From contig NC_063257.1 in NCBI RefSeq assembly GCF_019578655.1, positions 12,214,001-12,278,000 of the forward strand: 64,000 nt of DNA, given 5' to 3'. Position numbers and translations under genes: made by a program. How positions within the stretch are numbered: position 1 is the first letter of the stretch; each line of letters begins with the position of its first letter. Below the pieces are notes generated by a model. The model saw nothing but the letters and a program-made list of their open reading frames with translations. It made no database searches and was not told the origin of the DNA. Of this stretch, positions 25,001 to 36,417 are shown in pieces. Origin of the DNA: Ricinus communis. Lineage: Eukaryota > Streptophyta > Magnoliopsida > Malpighiales > Euphorbiaceae.

Positions 25001-27774
25001 AATTTTTGATGTTAACCTTCATTGTCCTCTTGTCAGGGAAAATCATAGGAAGAAGAACGAGTAAATCCCCACATAAGTCTTGTTCAAGCTTTGTACACTA
25101 CTGGGGTGTTCTTTAATTTGGGAGGTTTTATGGAGAAGTCCTTGACCACTGACAACCTTCAAAATGATGAAATTATTATGGCTGCTGGGTGTTATCTTTG
25201 GGAGAATGTAAGTTAGCAATTGATCTGCTTTTAAAAGGATGCTTTTGTGCTGGACAGCTTTGGGCATTGGAATATGTTGTCATGGAAGTACCTTGGGTGA
25301 GGCAGAATCCTGTCTTCTTCTCTTTCTTTCTTTTCTTGTTTCTCTTGTTCGTTTCCTTCCTTTTGGCTAGGTTTACACAGAAGAGCAGCACTCCAGCATT
25401 CTTTGTCCACTAGATTCCATCAAATGCTTTTATTTCATTGCTTGTTCTGATATAGGGAAGAATAACCATTTTTAGAATTATTTTTATCAATAAGATAAAC
25501 TTTGTGCACTTCTTCAAAATCTTTCACATGTTTGTTTTGGGGATTTAACATTATGTACCTGGATACAAAATAGATTTACCTCCGGATCTGAGGCATTCTT
25601 TTGTTGGTATAGTTTTAGCAAGTACTTACAGGCCAACTGAAAAGTAGCTACTGTATGATTCTAAACTCTGGATTTATATGTTTATGCAATGAAAGCCACA
25701 ATATGCTTTCACCAATTTCAAAGATATCATTGTCAAAAGCTATTAACAAGAGGTGAGCATTATGGTGGCTTGAATTTAGGATTTCCTTTTTCCAGTTCTT
25801 CTGTCCTCATACCCTTCACCATGAGCAAGAAGGCCTGCTTGTGTGGCAATTTGACTATCTAACTTCCTGGTTCTTGGTCGTTACCTTGATGTGTCTAAGT
25901 GACTCCCCATATATCTAAACCTGCAACTTTGACCAGTGTTTCTGATGCAAGGAAATGGTTAATTACTAATGTAACTCCTCTATATTGTCGGTATGATTTC
26001 TGAAGTTTTAGTAATTCCTTGAGACAACTTGAAAAAAAGCTTGAAAATTGAAATGGCAGACTAGGCTCTTTTGCTTGAGATTGCAAATGATTGTAGACTG
26101 ATTTTTCTTAATTTGAACATTCAAGAGTAAAATTTAGATTTTAACTCATCGACTGAATGATAGCACACTGGTAAATCTTGCACAAGATGCAAGTCAGCAA
26201 AAGTTCAAATATGTTTGTGATTGTATTCAGGAAATGGTGATCGACCTAATCCAGAAGGAGATGGTCTTAAAGGAAGTAATTCTTCTGATAGCAAAAAGTC
26301 TAATGACAGTGCTTCCCAGAAGTCTCATCGTGTGAATCTGGACTGGCGAGAGTTCAGAGCAAAAATGGTTATCCAAGAGCAGGTGATTTTTTTCTTTACT
26401 GATGATGTTATATACCTATCGTCTTTCTGGCTATGAGTAGGCTAATCATGTAAATTTTTGTTGTCCCCTATATTAAACTCCATATGTGTTCTGTGCTAGA
26501 AGAGATCTTCAGAAGGTAGGCTTAAGGATTATTTCCATATGATGCCAACCATGTTGATGCAACTGAGGGGTTTGCATTTGAAGGAAAATGGATTGTGAAA
26601 TTTGGGAAGTTCCTGAGAGACCTTTATTTTCTAACTCTGTTGGAAGAAGAAAGAAATTAGTTTAACACTTATGAATGTAACATAATGATTGACTTCATAT
26701 TCCCGAATCATTTTGGATATGAAAATTGAAGATACCTGTAGTGGGAGGTCTTTATGTGACGTTTGGATCAGCTAAAAAATCCCCCCTTCTTTGGCTGTCA
26801 TTAGATTTCTGTCTTGTCTCTTAAAGCCTGACATCTGCCTTGACATACTTGAGAGGTTAAGAATAGGGTCTGAAAGAGTGTCCAAGTGCACAAGGTGCAT
26901 TGCATACCCCCTACATACATGGTTTCTTGTTTTGCGGTTCAAGCATATGATTTCAATGTCTCATTGTTGCACCAATGCTAACCCTCAATGTTAGCCTTGG
27001 GATTGACTAGACTTGAGATTATGACAAGTAACGTAGTGATAGCTCAGAACTTTGGACTCTTAAGTACTTTATACTTATACTCTACAGTGTTAACAGGCAG
27101 AGATTGCAGAGATTGATGCTGCTAACCAAGTAATTACGCCCCGAGATTCCAAACCACTTGGCCTGAAATGGGCCCATCCTATTTCAGTACCTGAGACTGG
27201 CTGCGTCCTTGTTGCCACAGAAAAACTTGATGGAGTGCGCACCTTTGAGAGGACAGTTGTTCTCCTTCTGAGATCAGGAACTAGACATCCGCAGGAGGGG
27301 CCATTTGGAGTTGTCATAAACCGGCCGCTGAACAAAAAGATCAAACACATGAAGCCCACGAATAAAGAACTTGCGACCACTTTTGCAGATTGTTCTTTAC
27401 ATTTTGGCGGGCCTCTTGAGGCAAGCATGTTTTTGTTACAAACAGGAGAGAAGGAAAAGCTTCCTGGTTTTGAAGAAGTGATCCCTGGCTTATGCTTTGG
27501 TGCGAGAAATAGCTTGGATGAAGCAGCAGCACTTGTGAAGAAAGGAGTCCTGAAGCCTCAGGATTTCAGATTCTTTGTTGGTTACGCCGGGTGGCAGCTA
27601 GATCAGTTAAGGGAGGAGATTGAATCAGACTATTGGTATGTAGCCTCGTGTAGTTCAAACTTGATTTGCGGGAATTCGTCAGATTCATCATCGGAGAGTC
27701 TGTGGGAGGAGATTTTGCAGCTAATGGGTGGTCATTACTCAGAACTGAGCCGAAAGCCGAAGCAAGACATGTAG
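22099..27774 (+). CDS. UPF0301/DUF179 (AlgH-like) protein, plastid-targeted, 350 aa
   Basis: Coding exons 22099-22321, 26231-26382 and 27097-27774 (stop TAG 27772-27774), joined by GT-AG introns of 3.9 kb and 0.7 kb; the sum is 1053 nt, in frame. The nearest family I recall is the Arabidopsis At1g33780-type protein of about 325 aa. Residues 1 to about 65 (MDPWGAQVKSW ... RRNLSSSSN ... VIRA) are rich in Ser/Arg with almost no acidic residues early on, like a plastid transit peptide, followed by an Asn run. LDWREFRAKM then leads to the DUF179 domain (about 145-320) with GLKWAHP, CVLVATEKLDG, RTFERTVVLLLR, GPFGVVINRP (193-202), FGGPLEASMFLL and FFVGYAGWQLDQL. Biochemical function of the family is unknown. 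The start is the first ATG in frame; the TTG upstream at 22063 is not credible for a plant gene. Confidence 0.93.
22322..26230 (+). other. Large first intron of the UPF0301 gene
   Basis: 3.9 kb between coding exons 1 and 2. It is less AT-rich than the surrounding intergenic DNA and has no obvious transposon ends. Two diverged copies of an about 85-bp segment occur at about 24620-24705 and 25135-25220; both contain 'aaccttca', 'atggctg' and 'gagaatgtaag/agaatgtaag'. ORFs of 60-90 codons in it match nothing I recognise. A stretch at about 24040-24240 stays open for 91 codons and ends near a splice-like region; an alternative exon cannot be excluded. Confidence 0.55.
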
Positions 27775-28072
27775 GTAAGATTGAAAAATGAGTGTCTATA
27801 GAATTAAGGAAGTAAAACTGGCAGCAAAAAACACTATGCAGCCTAGGCATTCATGGAAGCCGAATGTACAGAAACACTCACTCTCTTATTGTTCAGAACA
27901 TCCTTTATTATTTTTTTCTTCTTTATCGTCTCATTTTCTCTGATAGTAGTAATGGTTCATGTATTTAGTACTACGCCTTATCTTAAGTAAATTATATCTC
28001 CTCTTTGCAATTTACATTGTAAATTTTTCTCTCCTGAAATGAGCAACAGAGGCACACAGGAAGAAGCAGGCA

Positions 28073-28073
<1 letters not shown>

Positions 28074-28107
<34 letters not shown>
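28074..28107. repeat. (TC)n microsatellite
   Basis: Nearly perfect TC dinucleotide run, interrupted once by a GT step, in the intergenic space between the UPF0301 and kinase genes. Confidence 0.95.
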
Positions 28108-28736
28108 TCTTTTAATAGTAATTTCTTTTACTATTATTGGGCACTTGATGCTTTCATAAGTCTGCAGATCTTTGTTTCTAACTGTTATTTAGATTTATGG
28201 TTTTGATGGTTTTTGTTCTGTTTTGAGGATGAACTGTGAGAATACATATTCTATAGAAAAAGAATGGTTACAATAAAAATAAAAATATTAATTTATTATA
28301 TTAAATTAAATTACTTAATTAAAATATATATTGATGTTTTAAATAAAAATAATAAAATAACAAATATTTCTATTTTTGGTATTTTTACTGTTTTTGTCTA
28401 ATATTAATATTAAAAAAATCTTACAATAGTAATAGCGATCAGAACATTAATCTTTGAGTTGAGAATGATTTTAGTAAGAATAAATAATAGTAATTATTAT
28501 TAAAATTATAAAATTAATTTTAAAATTTATTATTATTCTTATTTATTAAAAAGAGTATGACTTTCACTCGCCGGTCTAAAATAGAATTACTCTAAATCAA
28601 ATATGTAAGATTTAAACTAATAAGAATGGAGACGTGTACTTTTTAACTGAACAGGAAAGGATATTAGTAATTATAAATTTGAATCAAAAATAATAAACAT
28701 AGGGTTGAGCAATATGTAATGAAGTTGACAAACAAA

Positions 28737-28744
28737 CACGTGGC
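28737..28744 (+). promoter_or_regulatory. G-box/ABRE core upstream of the kinase gene
   Basis: CACGTGGC in the context aaacACGTGGCagt, about 1.2 kb before the kinase ATG and probably close to its transcription start if the leader is spliced. It is the same 8-mer as at 20882-20889. Regulatory role is inferred from the motif only. Confidence 0.35.
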
Positions 28745-29812
28745 AGTCGGTAAAGCTAAGACTAAGGACCCACCATACAGCAGCACCACCACCACCCCCC
28801 CACCCCTTAGTGCTCTTCACGTCTGCAAATTTTTAAAATGTTGCTGTCTCTTTCTTTCTCTCCACCGGCATTTCGAAGATTTCATAACTACGTAATCATC
28901 CCTCATCCCCCCCAAAAAAAGGGGAAAAAGAACCCTTAAAAGGAAGCATCAGTGGCAGACAGAGAGATGACAATAGTTAGTTAATAGTTACAGTTTTCAC
29001 TGAGACAAAAGAAACCAAGACAGAAAGACATTTTATATAAATCATGAAACGAAATGAGTTTTTTTTTTTTTTTTTTTTGCAAATATGAAAACTGAAACTA
29101 CAGGTTGTCAAATCTTTAAAAATCTTAGGTCTCTCGCATTTTTAGGACTTAAGGGGTTTTTTTGTTTGTTTTAATGATATTATCAATTCATTATTTATTT
29201 ATGTCTATTTTTAGATTTTCCATTGTTACCAACCCTCTGTTTCTTGCAAATTTGTAGTGTCTTCTTTAACTATGCAACAAAATAATATTTGATTTTCTTT
29301 TTTCTTAAAAAATTTATTTGGAAATCATAAAAGACACACCTGTAACCCAGAAAGGCCGGCCAGAATTCCTGCATAAGATATTGGATATTATTTTATTTTT
29401 TAATTTTTTTTAAAATTTTTCTGTTATTATTATTTGTAAAATTCTTTCTTGAAAAAAAAAAAAATAAAAAGAAAAGAAAAAATTAAAATATAATCTTTAT
29501 GTTCAATGCTTGGATTCTGGTCTGGGTTTTGATTTTCTTGTCTTTGTCTTGATTGCTAACACTATTACCATATAATTATTATTATTATTTTTTTACATTC
29601 ACTTTCCTTTCTGGTGCCATTGTTCTTGAATTGAATTCAATTCTTGTGTCTTGATTGATTTCTTTCCCTTCTTGATTTTCAAGATTGAGGTTCTGTTTTG
29701 CTAGCTGGGTTTCATTTCCTAACAAGGTCCATATCTATTTAAGAAGAGAACATCTTGGTTTCAGGAAATCATTTTGAAAGATAGTTGTGATAATGCTCCA
29801 ATGATTTAGGAG

Positions 29813-29887
29813 ATGATACAATTGGGTTCCCAGCATAAATGTGGGGAAACCCTTTTGGTTGATGATATTGGTGTTGAAATGTATTGA
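29813..29887 (+). CDS. 24-codon upstream ORF in the kinase leader
   Basis: ATG at 29813 opens a frame reading MIQLGSQHKCGETLLVDDIG then VEMY and stops at TGA 29885-29887, 39 nt before the kinase ATG at 29927. A second tiny frame, ATG ATT TAG (29801-29809), precedes it. Both lie downstream of a likely 5'-UTR acceptor (29763-29764), so they should be in the mature leader. The composition (mixed residues, Gly, Cys, acidic end) is less random-looking than nearby AT-rich frames. Whether the peptide is conserved is unknown; upstream ORFs in this position commonly lower translation of the main frame. Confidence 0.45.
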   Translation: MIQLGSQHKCGETLLVDDIGVEMY

Positions 29888-29926
29888 GGTATTCTTGTTT
29901 GGCAACACGGATTTTGGGGTGAGATT

Positions 29927-32900
29927 ATGGGCTGCATCTGCTCCAAAGGAGCTGCAGATGAAGAAGTACATGATAATGAAAATGAGAGACAGAAAGAGAA
30001 TGAATTTGACAAATCATCGGTACAATTGGTTGCTCCAGTTCACTCCAAGAAAGGGGATGATTTTGTAGTAGATCACGGGAGGAAAGATGGTTCTGGACGT
30101 AATGTTTCAAAGGCAAATGCAGGGGCTGCTATTGTTCCATTGGATGGTGGAGAAAAGAATGCTCACTTTGTTGATGCATCTTCCAGAGGCCGTCATCATC
30201 AGAGACGGGCAACAATGGATTTGGGGTCTAGTGGAAGTCAGCAGCATCATGGGTTTAGGCTAACTGCCCTGCCTCTTGCTGCTGAAAATGAGCTTATCAT
30301 TGCAGGATGGCCACAATGGTTAACCTCAGCTGCTGGTGAAGCCATCAAAGGTTCGGTGCCTCTGCGAGCAGATTCATATGAGAAACTAGAAAAGGTTAGT
30401 GCTCAGGGAAGATATTTCCACTTTTGATTTGCTTGAAGTTAAAAGTGACCCTATCATATTCTGTTGTGAAATTTTCTGTCCTTGCTTATACATATGTCTC
30501 ATATACAGTAAAGAATAATATATGTTGTAATCTGTGTATTTCGTATGCCATACTGATGATAATTTGTGCTCTATGACAAGTCTGCATACGCATCATTATG
30601 AACAGCACTATGTAGTCTATGTTGGTATTAGTTGCATATGAGTAAGCTTAATTTTTTTGATCAACAGAGCAAGCTTAATTAGATAGCAATTAAATACCAT
30701 GGAAGGATCAGGCTCTTATTTCTATTTTAAAGAATAAGACATAAGAATTTTCAATTTTGTGAATGAAACAAGTCTGGAGAGCAACAATTCATAATGATAA
30801 TATTGAATGAAGTTTTAATAAATATTCCATGGGTTAATTAGTAGGCATTTGTTAATGACATGCAAATAGACTAGCTAGCAGTGGGTCCTCATGATTTTGA
30901 GGCCATGTAATGCAGATTGGACAAGGAACTTATAGCAGTGTGTATAAGGCTCGTGAGCTTGACACTGGGAAAATTGTTGCAATGAAGAAGGTTCGCTTTA
31001 TGAATATGGATCCGGAAAGCGTCCGATTTATGGCTAGAGAAATCCACATTTTGCGTAAACTTGACCATCCAAATGTTATGAAGCTTGAAGGTATAGTCAC
31101 TTCGAGGATGTCTGGGAGCTTGTACCTTGTCTTCCAGTATATGGAGCATGACCTTGCTGGGCTTGCAGCAAAACCTGGCATTAAATTTAGCGAATCTCAG
31201 GTATATTTCTTTGAAGTATGTGATTCTCAGGATTTTGGATGACAGTTCTGATTGTATTTTATCAACTAGTTTTTTGTCTTTTTATTTAAATTTTTAAAGA
31301 AGTGAGTAAATGTGCTCATCTCATATGCCCAAGAACAGTGAGAAACTTTACCAGCTTGAACATCTTACTCTTAGCATTTTATGATCTATAATTCTTATTT
31401 TTATAAAGCTCTAGTCAGCTGCAAACCTTAAAATATCTTCTCTTCAATATGCTTTATCATGCAACTGTCATTTTTCTGATCCCATGTAGTCTTACATGTA
31501 TAACATTTTCATGTGCTTGCAGATTAAATGTTACATGCAACAACTTCTTCATGGGCTTGAACACTGCCATAGTCGGGGTGTATTACACCGAGACATCAAA
31601 GGTTCAAATCTACTTATTGATGATAAAGGAGTACTCAAGATTGGAGACTTTGGCCTAGCAACACTTTACCAGCCTGATCAAAATCAAGCATTAACAAGCC
31701 GTGTTGTAACTCTCTGGTATAGGGCACCTGAGCTCTTACTTGGAGCTACAGAATATGGAGTTGCTATAGATATGTGGAGTGTTGGTTGCATTCTTGCTGA
31801 ATTATTTGCAGGGAAGCCTATTATGCCAGGAAGAACAGAGGTAGCGTTATTGACTTCCATGACTTGTTGACTTGACCTTACGGTTCACTTTTCAATACAA
31901 GTCCTTCTCTATGCTTTGGAATCTTATTACATCTTCTTTATATCTTGGCATGCGCTAACAGAATGCATGGGATTATCTATAGCTTTTGGCTAACTAAAGA
32001 GTGTTATAAAAACATGGCAATTCATATAAATTGTGAATTTCTTGCATGATTTTCTGTGCATTAATTAGATGAGCTACACACATCTATTAGCGGTACATTT
32101 GTTGATGATAACTCATCATCTTTTAACTTGCTAAACTGTTCCAGGTAGAGCAAATGCATAAGATTTTTAAGCTTTGTGGTTCACCCTCTGAAGACTATTG
32201 GCAAAAAACAAAACTGCCCCATGCAACAAGTTTCAAACCTCAACTGTCTTACAAACGTTGTGTTGCGGAAACATTCAAAAACATCCCTCCTTCAGCTTTG
32301 TCCCTTGTTGATAAGCTACTCTCAATGGAACCAGAAGCTCGGGGATCAGCAACTTCAGCTCTGAGCAGCGAGGTAAACTCTTAAGGACTTCTTTTTTTGA
32401 AAAAAAACTCAGACCAGATTCCTTTTATATATTGCTTGACACCAGCTGCTTTAAGGAGTCATGAACTTGAATCTTCTGGTGCCCATGTCATTAATATAGC
32501 TTGCTACCCCCCAAAAGGAATTGCATATCATTAGTTGAATTCTTCACTTTTTCCCCTCGTAAAATTAGATATCTAACATCTCAAAAATCCTCCTAGATGG
32601 CAAAATATCTTTAGTTTGTTTTGCTGGATCAGTTTTGGATTTTTCAACTCACATCTTGACTTCCATAAATTTTTGAAACTGCTAGTCTCTCAGATATTGC
32701 ATCATTTAAAATTCTACTTATACATTATACAGAATGATATTGCATCATCACTTCCATAACAAAATGATGCAATATGAATCGGTAAACATTATACACCTTC
32801 CCTATTAATAATATGACTCTTGTTGCTTATTAATAGAATAACAAGAATTCGAAATTAAACATCTGATATTGATTTCCTTTACAGTTCTTCAATAGAGAGC

Positions 32901-34511
32901 CCTTCCCTTGCGATCCATCATGTCTACCAAAATATCCTCCATCTAAGGAGCTTGATGCAAAGGTTCGAGAAGAAGAAGCAAGAAGGTATTGCTACAGAGG
33001 ACTTCATTTTGAATGCAAAATCTCTGACCTTCATTGAAATTGTGCACATAGTTTATTGCAATTCACTCGTACAAACACAATGGCTATATAAAGTTTAAAC
33101 TACTCTTTCATGTGCTAGTCTATATATACTCATGCTGAAGACATTCTGGGCTTAAATCAGCAAATTGTTGCATTGGCATTCGCTGGTATTTCCAGATAAA
33201 GATGCCATACAGAAGTTGATAATGATCAAAGTGTGGCACCAATTTTTTGTGTGCGCTCAGTATATCATTTGATTTACTTAATTGACATCCTCATTCTCTG
33301 CAATGAATAAACTTGTAAACAGCTGGTCTATGTTTATGTGTTTCACTGTGTGAGTATGCAAGTAGGAAAAGAACACATTTAAATCTCCTTTTGTTGGACT
33401 CCATATAGGAATGTTTTAGGAACTTGGATATAATAATGTTTATTGCTCTTGCCTCTTTGTTTCTGGGATAGCCAAAGATAACTCTTATTTCCAAGCCTCG
33501 AGGATAAATATTCATTCTTCCCTTTCATCAGAACTATGAAGAGTCTATAAGTTCCTTTGCACATTCTTAAGCATGCATTATTCATTTTAATTTCAGGAAA
33601 AGAGAAGAGGCAGGAAAAGTACGTGGAGCTGAATCTGTTAGAAGAGGTTCAAGAGACCTTAAGGCAGAGTCACCAGAATTCATTCCTCAGGGACAGACAA
33701 AAACCACAAGCACAAGTTATAAATATGATATCCAGGAGGATGGTGGTTCTGGTTTCCGAATTGAACCTCCCAGAGGAGCTAAACATCTTGTTATCTCTCA
33801 GTGTAGTTCCATGATTCACCCTTGTGCAGTACAATCTTCAATAAATAAGAATGTAGGCTCTTCAAGACATAATAATATGGAATCAAGGACAGAGAAATCT
33901 CACAAACCTCAGGCTGCCATAGACGTCTCTATCTCCTCTATCAAGAAGGATGAAAGAGTGCATGCCAAAGATAACAACTTGGTAAAGAATTTATCAGTTG
34001 TTCTTTCCATTTTCCATTTTCTGTTATTTTGCTTCTACAAGGTTAAATGCAAACAAGAAACGTGAATCCATCTGCTATGCTAATAACAACCTTGTATATT
34101 GGAGGCTCTTCTTATCATATTTCAATACAGAAAATGGAAACCGATCAACTACTTTTCATGCTAATAACTTCCTACTTCCTATAGCATATGTCAAGTAGGA
34201 CCTGGAATAATTTCCCTTCTTTCAGTTTTTTTTCTTTTTCTATTTGAGTTCCCTTTTAATTTTCTTTTTGTTTCTGCATGACCTTTTTCTGCTACCGTAA
34301 TCCTAGCTGCTGAATGAAATAAAATGGTGTTTCTGTGTATTTTTTTCAGGGGTATGTTCGCAGGAAAAACAGGATCAACTACTCAGGACCATTGCTGCCT
34401 CCAGGGGGAAACATTGAGGAAATACTCAAAGAACATGAGAGACAAATCCAACATGCTGTCCGCAAAGCACGACTTGAGAAGTCAGGCACCAAAAGTAACC
34501 TTGATGGTTAG
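29927..34511 (+). CDS. CDK-like Ser/Thr protein kinase, N-myristoylation type, 648 aa
   Basis: Coding exons 29927-30394, 30916-31200, 31523-31840, 32145-32372, 32885-32985, 33597-33981, 34350-34511 (stop TAG), all GT-AG, 1947 nt in frame. The N-terminus MGCICSKG has Gly2 with Cys3/Cys5, a myristoylation and palmitoylation pattern pointing to membrane attachment. A low-complexity linker leads to GWPQWL and the kinase domain: Gly-rich loop IGQGTYSSVYKA (157-168), ATP lysine in VAMKK (Lys180), a cyclin-helix-like ESVRFMAREI, catalytic HRDIKGSNLL (Asp275), DFGLA (Asp293), LWYRAPELLLG, MWSVGCILAEL. All key catalytic residues are kept. A basic, disordered tail has KEREEEARR-like stretches, FIPQGQT, RRKNRINYSGPLLPPGG. 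This is the plant subfamily around At1g54610/At1g18670/At1g74330; substrates and cyclin dependence are not known from sequence. The gene lies 2.1 kb after the UPF0301 gene on the same strand. Confidence 0.95.
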
Positions 34512-35264
34512 AGTCAGCTGCATTATCATGGAGTGGGTAATTGTCAAATGTTCAGACTCTGCCACCTTGCAAGGAATGATCCTTGTGGTGTCACATTTCC
34601 TCACCTGCAGAACCAATTGCAGATCAGCAGTACAGAAAGCTTAATCCTACTTGCGACCGTTACGAGGGAGACATAACATGCATTGCTGGCTATGACTAAG
34701 ATATAGCTGATTGTACTCGAGTTCAGAATGTGAGAAATTCTTTTGCAGTGAACTTCTTTTCTTCTTTTCTCTGAGAATAGAAAACGGAGTGGGGAATTTC
34801 TTTTTGTTAGGACACCTGAATGGTGGGGAATTTGCTCTGTACAGTGGATAGGGCCTGTCGGGTAGTGGCTACTGCATATCATACATTGTAAAGTGTAAAA
34901 TTGCTTCTTTTTCTTGTCAGTCGGTGTATTTCAAAGATGGGAACAACTGATTCTCAATGTGCATATTCTGGTTCGAGTCAATGAGTATAGTTTGAAGCAT
35001 CCTAACTTAGTAAAGATGTGGGAACTAATGAGATCACATATTAGTAGGAATCGTCAATGGATTATCAAGATGATATTGATCTTTGGATCATTAGATTACT
35101 AATTCTGGATTAAATACATGCAGTCTGTGAGGCACAGGCACACAGGCCTGTAATGGGCTTGCAATGAAGAGTTTGGTAAGTTTGATTGTCTTAATTTGAT
35201 CACAGTTTGCAATGACTATGATTGTGAATTTGAGATTAAATTTATAAAACTCTAAATTATTATA
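34512..35264 (+). other. 3' UTR and downstream flank of the kinase gene
   Basis: Moderately GC-balanced sequence just after the kinase stop, likely 3' UTR for the first few hundred bases, turning AT-rich after about 35200. The short ORFs here (60-106 codons, including one overlapping the last coding exon) are out-of-frame shadows. Confidence 0.5.
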
Positions 35265-35273
35265 TTCTGAAGG

Positions 35274-36181
35274 AAGCTAAAATGCCAAATTTTCCGTTTG
35301 AACTTGGAAGCAATGGCCAATTAGCTCAGATTTTAATTGTCCGGCTAATTTACCCAATTTGATAAAAATGGTCAATTCAACCTAATTAAAGGATTTATTT
35401 AATATAAAAAACTCAATTTTGTTCTTGTACTTCATACTAATTGTCAAATTGTATAAAAATAAACTTTGTTAAATTAAAAAGTAAAATTATTTAATTTTAA
35501 CATAATCTTCTCATATTATTTAGTAAAAAATAATTAGATAACATTTCTAATTTAAAGTTTTAAATTAAATAATATTTATTTCAACCAACATTTGCATCTC
35601 TCTAAATTCTTGTTGATTTAAAATATTTAAATTCTTGTTGAAGTTAAAATTTATCACAGTATTATTTAACATTTTTTTTAAATAAGTCATAAATTTTATG
35701 TATGATTCTATTTTTTATTTTAAATACTTAAAATTTTTTAATAAGATTTTTGATTAATAACTATCAATTTTGATAATGTATAATATTTATACAAATTATA
35801 TAAAATTAAAAAAATTAAAAAAATATTTCAAATTATTTTTGATAATATTAAATTAAATAAAAGCATAATCTCATAAGAATTTCGTAATATTATTTAATTT
35901 AATTATTTAATTAATTTAATTAATTATTTTATTAGATAATAAAAATAAATTACGTTAAAATTAAGTAATTTTATCCTACTCTAATAAAAAATTATTTTTA
36001 TAAAACTTGGCATTTAATATGAAATTTAATGACCAAATTGAGTTTTTTTGTATTGATTAAATCTTTTGAATATATTAAATTGACCACTTTGATCGATTGT
36101 TAGATAAATTGATCAGAAAATTAAAATATAAATTAATTATCCATTTACTCCAAGTTTAGGGGGCAAGTTGGCACTTTAACC
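35274..36181. mobile_element. Non-autonomous element with ~150-bp inverted repeats
   Basis: About 910 bp. The left arm reads 'aatgccaaattttccg', 'gaacttgga', 'aatggtcaatt', 'aaaaaactcaatttt'; the reverse complement of the right end reads 'agtgccaacttgcccc', 'aaacttggag', 'agtggtcaattt', 'aaaaaactcaattt' in the same order, so the inverted arms are about 150 bp. Flanks TTCTGAAGG (35265-35273) and TTTTGAAGA (36182-36190) match at 7 of 9, which fits an old 9-bp Mutator-type duplication. The interior is AT-rich and non-coding. Confidence 0.6.
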
Positions 36182-36417
36182 TTTTGAAGAAATTAAGCTA
36201 AATAAACACAAAATATAGTATTCGTGAAACAACCAGGCTAGGTGAATACACATCAATTAATGATAAAAATAAAGCTTTATATTTATACTGTTGGTCCTAC
36301 CCGCCAAGGTAAGGTTTTTGGAGGAATCAAGGCTCGGATCTTCCTGGTCCAGAAGATGTAGCCACTCTTGAGGCTCGGGACACAGGATTTTATATTCAAT
36401 GACGAAGAGGATTGGGG

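Larger units (their letters stand above)
27775..29764. promoter_or_regulatory. UPF0301 3' UTR and kinase gene promoter/leader region
   Basis: The first few hundred bases hold the 3' UTR of the UPF0301 gene. A (TC)n run lies at 28074-28107. 28260-28560 is AT-rich. A G-box/ABRE core CACGTGGC lies at 28737-28744. A pyrimidine-rich stretch around 28840-28870 and 29590-29680 resembles plant leaders. A strong acceptor (ttggtttcag, AG at 29763-29764) suggests that the kinase 5' UTR is spliced, with its first exon upstream in this region. Confidence 0.5.

Noticed and set aside
27090..27850. Minus-strand ORFs of up to 112 codons
   Set aside because: Shadows of the third coding exon of the UPF0301 gene; splice structure and homology support the plus strand only.
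29735..30116. Minus-strand ORFs overlapping the kinase leader and first exon
   Set aside because: Antisense shadows of the kinase exon, without any known domain.
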